DNA from: an uncultured Alphaproteobacteria bacterium
GTDB taxonomy: Bacteria; Pseudomonadota; Alphaproteobacteria; RF32; CAG-239
Length of the DNA: 53,912 bases
Direction of reading: 5' to 3'
Assembly: GCA_910577095.1 (NCBI GenBank)
Contig: CAJTLY010000012.1
Coordinates: 1 to 53,912 of the forward strand
A program made the translations under genes and the position numbers. Of this stretch, positions 50,678 through 53,912 are shown in pieces (the stretch's first letter is position 1; each line of letters opens with the position of its first letter). The notes below the pieces were generated by a model. It did not search any database. It was given only the letters and a program-made list of their open reading frames with translations, and was not told the origin of the DNA.

Positions 50678-51754
50678 ATGGCTAAATTTAAAAACATCGA
50701 ATTCCTGCGTTTTATTTTTTCACTGATCATCGTTCATTTTCACCTCTATCCCAGCATCGGCAACACCTTCGGCGTTCCTTTTTATCAAACGATGGGAACT
50801 GCTGCCCGAGACGGATATCTGGTGGTTGAAATGTTCTTTATTTTATCGGGCTTTTTCCTTTGCCGCGGTTGTCAGTGCGATACCTCCCCCGCGTGGAGCG
50901 ATTTTGCCCTCGGTAAAATTATTCGCATGTGGCCGCTGGCTGCGTTCATATGGTTGTTTGATATCGCAGCCTATCAAAATTTTGAGATCACTTACACCGC
51001 TTTTCTAAACCTCTTTTTTCTCCAAAGCACCGGCTTGGTTCTCAATTACAGATTATCGGTGTTGATGTGGTTCGTTTCCGCCCTGTTTTGGGTTTTGCTT
51101 TTTTATTATTACCTGCTGAAAAATTTTGACCGACAAAAAACCGACCTGTGGATGGCACTGATTGTTTTTTTCTCCTATGCGGCGGTAATTAACCACAACC
51201 ACGGCGCCTTGAGCGGTGCCGGCGGTCCGGTAATCGGCGGCGTCTTCAACCTAGGCATTCTGAGGGCATTGGCCGGCGTCGGCTTAGGCTGCTTTCTGTT
51301 CCGGCTTTATCGTATTTTGAGCACCCGCAATTTGGCGGCAAACCGAAAAGCTTTCGTTTTGTTTTCGCTTCTTGAGGCCGGTTGTCTGCTGTTTGTTCTC
51401 GTCAATACCGTTTTTCGTCATATTTCTTACAGTGACAAATTTGTTTTCATTCCGGTTTTTGCCTGGCTGGTGCTGAGCTTCTGTCTTCGCCTGGGGGTTG
51501 TTTCCCGTTTGCTGGAAAACGATTTTTCTCAAAAACTCGGCAAATATGCTTATGCCATATATGTAATGCAGGTAATCGCCTTCTATATATGCAACCGGAC
51601 TTTATGGAAAAGCGAAACCGTAGTGGGACGTCCGCTTCTAAATATCACTTTGACGCTGGCAATCGCTTTGAGCGCCGGTATCGCCGGTTATCATTTCATT
51701 GAGGTTCCGGCGAAGAAAATTCTGAGCCGCCGGCAAAGGGAAAACAAAAGCTAA
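50678..51754 (+). CDS. Acyltransferase 3 family membrane protein (OafA/YrhL-like)
   Basis: 358 aa with about ten hydrophobic segments. N-terminal signature FLRFIFSLIIVHFHLYP with the catalytic-type His and the EMFFILSGFFLCRG segment. The family O-acetylates or otherwise acylates polysaccharides, lipopolysaccharide or peptidoglycan. Its stop overlaps the convergent GT2 gene by 4 bases (CTAA), so no terminator lies between. The neighbouring glycosyltransferases suggest a surface-glycan substrate. Confidence 0.85.
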   Translation: MAKFKNIEFLRFIFSLIIVHFHLYPSIGNTFGVPFYQTMGTAARDGYLVVEMFFILSGFFLCRGCQCDTSPAWSDFALGKIIRMWPLAAFIWLFDIAAYQNFEITYTAFLNLFFLQSTGLVLNYRLSVLMWFVSALFWVLLFYYYLLKNFDRQKTDLWMALIVFFSYAAVINHNHGALSGAGGPVIGGVFNLGILRALAGVGLGCFLFRLYRILSTRNLAANRKAFVLFSLLEAGCLLFVLVNTVFRHISYSDKFVFIPVFAWLVLSFCLRLGVVSRLLENDFSQKLGKYAYAIYVMQVIAFYICNRTLWKSETVVGRPLLNITLTLAIALSAGIAGYHFIEVPAKKILSRRQRENKS

Positions 51755-52848
51755 ACCGGCATTTTTCCGGGTTTGGTTTTCGCTCTGAAAGTCAAAAAAG
51801 GAATCAATCCAAACAAAAAATGTTCGGATTTGCTGTTATCGGGCATCGTATAAATCCGATAAAGCAAAATTCCGCAACAATAAATACTGACTGTCCGGCG
51901 GCGATGAAAATCTTTTTGCTTCAGGTAACACCAAAACCGGTACAGATCCTTTTGCTCACCCGGAGTCACCGTCTCTCCGCCGTCAAAATCTCCTTTCCGC
52001 AGTTTGAGCTCCGGCAGCCGGGCGACAATGCGTCGATAAAACATTTTTTGCGTCGCACGGTCAAGCAGGTTGAAATAATAGCGAAAATTACGCAGATACC
52101 AGAAATAAACGCTTTTTGTCAGCGGCGAACTGATTTTATGCCTGAGGACAAAACGGTTGAAATAAACCAGATCCTTTACCCAGTCAAGAACTTTGGCGTC
52201 TTTGACCCCGGTAGTGCTGGCCGGGTGCTGCCGGTAACAATACACATTGCGGACAAACGACACCCGTCGTGCCGCCAACCCGATCAGACAGCCCCAGGAA
52301 TTGTCTTCATAAAAGCTTTTCTCAATAAATTTCAGTTGATTGTCCTTTATAAAACGGCTTTTATGCAAGCGGCAGCAGACCGGTGCCATTGTCGCACAGA
52401 AATATTTTTCCGGAATCCCGTCGCGCCAGCTGTCCCATCCTTCATAATTGCAATAGTTACGCTGCATTGCGTTTCCGTCGCGGTCATACAAACGGGTCCC
52501 GGTCAACACAATATCGGCATCATCCGCCACAGCTCTGTCATACAGAAGCTGCAAGGCGTCATCATCCAGCCAATCGTCCGAATCGACAAACATAATATAG
52601 CGTCCCGAAGCCTGCGCCAGTCCCCGGTTTCGGGCCGCGCCCTGTTTGGCGTTGGACTGTGAAAAGACTTTGAGCCGGCAATCGGCAGCCGCATAACGAC
52701 CGAGAACCTGCGCGCTGTCATCGGTCGAGCCGTCGTCAACACAGATAACTTCCAAATCTTTAAAGGTCTGTCTCAAAATACTGTCCAAACATTGCGGCAA
52801 ATAACCGGCGGTGTTATAAACCGGCACAATCACAGAAATCTCCGGCAT
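51751..52848 (-). CDS. Glycosyltransferase family 2
   Basis: 365 aa. The GT-A domain opens with ISVIVPVYNTAGYLPQCLDS and has CVDDGSTDDS plus the metal-binding MFVDSDDWLDDDAL. A helical C-terminal region (about 210-365) follows and has no further recognised domain. It transfers a sugar to a surface glycan; donor and acceptor are unknown. Its start overlaps the GT32 stop by one base (TGATG), so the two are translationally coupled and probably work on the same glycan. Confidence 0.9.
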   Translation of the reverse strand: MPEISVIVPVYNTAGYLPQCLDSILRQTFKDLEVICVDDGSTDDSAQVLGRYAAADCRLKVFSQSNAKQGAARNRGLAQASGRYIMFVDSDDWLDDDALQLLYDRAVADDADIVLTGTRLYDRDGNAMQRNYCNYEGWDSWRDGIPEKYFCATMAPVCCRLHKSRFIKDNQLKFIEKSFYEDNSWGCLIGLAARRVSFVRNVYCYRQHPASTTGVKDAKVLDWVKDLVYFNRFVLRHKISSPLTKSVYFWYLRNFRYYFNLLDRATQKMFYRRIVARLPELKLRKGDFDGGETVTPGEQKDLYRFWCYLKQKDFHRRRTVSIYCCGILLYRIYTMPDNSKSEHFLFGLIPFLTFRAKTKPGKMPV

Positions 52849-53861
52849 CAGTCTCTCCTCACGATTTTGAACAACGTCAGTGCACCCAACAACGATAACT
52901 TAAAATAACGCGGCGACTTGCGGACGATCAACAACCCCAGACAAGAAACCTTGGTTTCGGGCGGCATGTGACAAATTTTTAACAACGGCAGTTTGAACAA
53001 ACCATATGACAAATACCGCCGCGGCGGCAACGAGGGCGGAACCGGTGCCGGGGGAGGAGGGGGAGGAGGAGGCGGAAGAATACTGTTATGAAGTCGGACG
53101 AAAGCATCGGCCTGCCACCATGAGCTTTGATTCCAGTGAATAGCCACTGTTTCCGGCGTCACGGCTTTTTCGCCGAAAACACACCACGAAGGACAAAAAC
53201 GGCGGCAGGGATAAACCGAAATTTGTCGGCGGTCATCGCGATAACATTGTTGACCCAGATATACTTCATAGTCGTCAATCCGCCGGTTATTGAGATAATA
53301 TCCCTCCGCCCGCAAAGCGAGTTGAGAAGAATCGTACGGCACTCTGGCAAAACCGCTCAATTCGGCAAGCGCCTTTTTCATTACCAGCGGAATCATCGGT
53401 TTTTCGATTTCAAACACCTGTTCCGACTGGTAGAGTTTCATGGTTCCGGCGATCAGCGGATGACCGGGCGTACTTCCCATTACGGCGGGTTCGGGAACGT
53501 TTTCCTGCCCGTGAATATCGCTTTCAACACTGACAAAAAAACCGTCATCCAAAAACTTGTCAAAGTTTTGCAGCAACTGAACATCCGTATCCAAATAAAT
53601 GCCCCCGTATTTGTTAAGGGCATACAAACGGACATAATCGGAAACAAACGCCCATAACTTAAGCTCATATGCTTTGCGGACAAATAGCGACTGTTGCAAA
53701 ATCTGACCAAACTCGGGACTCTTCTCATGCCACAGCATCAACGCATAATCGGGACAGGCTTTTTTCCAAGAATACAAGCACATTCGAAACTGCGGATTTT
53801 TCCCTTTGGTCCACGGATTGACGTCATCATAAAAGTAGTGGATAATCTTCGGTATTTGCAT
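52848..53861 (-). CDS. GT32-like glycosyltransferase with polyproline hinge
   Basis: 337 aa. An OCH1/capsular-type sugar transferase: PKIIHYFYDDVNPW at the start, SDYVRLYALNKYGGIYLDTDVQ near residues 75-98 with the DxD metal motif, and GSTPGHPLI. Near residue 260 it has nine consecutive prolines followed by APVPPSLPPRR, then a ~60-residue C-terminal segment. GGAAAAA site. The window ends 51 bases upstream of the start, so an upstream neighbour in the same cluster may exist. Confidence 0.85.
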   Translation of the reverse strand: MQIPKIIHYFYDDVNPWTKGKNPQFRMCLYSWKKACPDYALMLWHEKSPEFGQILQQSLFVRKAYELKLWAFVSDYVRLYALNKYGGIYLDTDVQLLQNFDKFLDDGFFVSVESDIHGQENVPEPAVMGSTPGHPLIAGTMKLYQSEQVFEIEKPMIPLVMKKALAELSGFARVPYDSSQLALRAEGYYLNNRRIDDYEVYLGQQCYRDDRRQISVYPCRRFCPSWCVFGEKAVTPETVAIHWNQSSWWQADAFVRLHNSILPPPPPPPPPAPVPPSLPPRRYLSYGLFKLPLLKICHMPPETKVSCLGLLIVRKSPRYFKLSLLGALTLFKIVRRD

Positions 53862-53889
53862 AGTTTTTTCCGGTCAGTCACTGTCGCAT

Positions 53890-53910
53890 TTTAATGTACG
53901 TTAAAATGCG
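53890..53910. repeat. Hairpin-like palindrome at the right edge
   Basis: CATTTTAA, TGTACG, TTAAAATG centred at 53898, reaching GCATTTTAA ... TTAAAATGC. It includes the word TGTACGTTAAAATGC that also covers the promoter at 171-185. Confidence 0.5.
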
Positions 53911-53912
53911 GC

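Overview
This 53.9 kb window looks like chromosomal DNA of an uncultured alphaproteobacterium, perhaps a gut-type, low-oxygen lineage. The evidence is a core gene set typical of that group (hslVU, a PhoB-type regulator, a BamB/Der cluster, a TRAM-less RlmD-like methyltransferase, pssA/psd). It also carries redox genes common in anaerobes: a ferritin-like protein, a flavin reductase overlapping a rubredoxin, and HemW. The genus cannot be named from the sequence alone. I see no transposase, prophage, CRISPR array or rRNA. The window reads as ordinary chromosome with a few islands of unrecognised genes.

Layout. 1-5.4 kb: a minus-strand run tgt, LOG-family protein, ABC exporter, SpmA-SpmB fusion, with overlapping or nearly touching genes. 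5.5-8.7 kb: small membrane proteins, rpe and phoB, a ferritin-like gene and a candidate small RNA. 8.8-15.6 kb: an FAD oxidoreductase, a tandem pair of secreted cysteine-bearing paralogues, a small gene that looks frameshifted, fba, tkt and a lipoprotein. 15.7-23.6 kb: an RNA methyltransferase, the yfgM-like/bamB/der cluster, the pssA/psd pair and tRNA-Leu(UAA). 23.7-30.1 kb: two unrecognised genes with unusual start regions, gpsA, an EF-hand protein, an envelope protein and a CPA2 antiporter. 30.2-32.9 kb: a four-gene minus-strand cluster with a papain/C39-like protease and two paralogous proteins of unknown family. 33-40.9 kb: a flavin reductase with a long basic tail, an AmpG-like transporter, hemW-hslU-hslV, murI, a second candidate small RNA and a CPA1 antiporter. 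41-45.6 kb: one 1537-codon repeat protein of unknown function. 45.7-50.4 kb: an S66 peptidase, mntP, a cold-shock protein, an MTA/SAH deaminase, slyX and the flavin reductase-rubredoxin pair. 50.5-53.9 kb: a surface-polysaccharide group (acyltransferase, GT2, GT32).

How the genes fit together. rpe, tkt and fba cover the non-oxidative pentose phosphate and triose steps. gpsA, pssA and psd make phosphatidylethanolamine. bamB and the YfgM-like protein serve envelope protein export. murI, the AmpG-like transporter and the S66 peptidase point to peptidoglycan precursor supply and possibly recycling.

Most worth a second look: two short intergenic transcription units with the same architecture (a stem with a C-containing loop, then a terminator); a terminator-like hairpin that buries the mntP start codon; the protease plus paralogue cluster; the 1537-aa mosaic repeat protein; and a 22-bp perfect inverted repeat in front of the acyltransferase.
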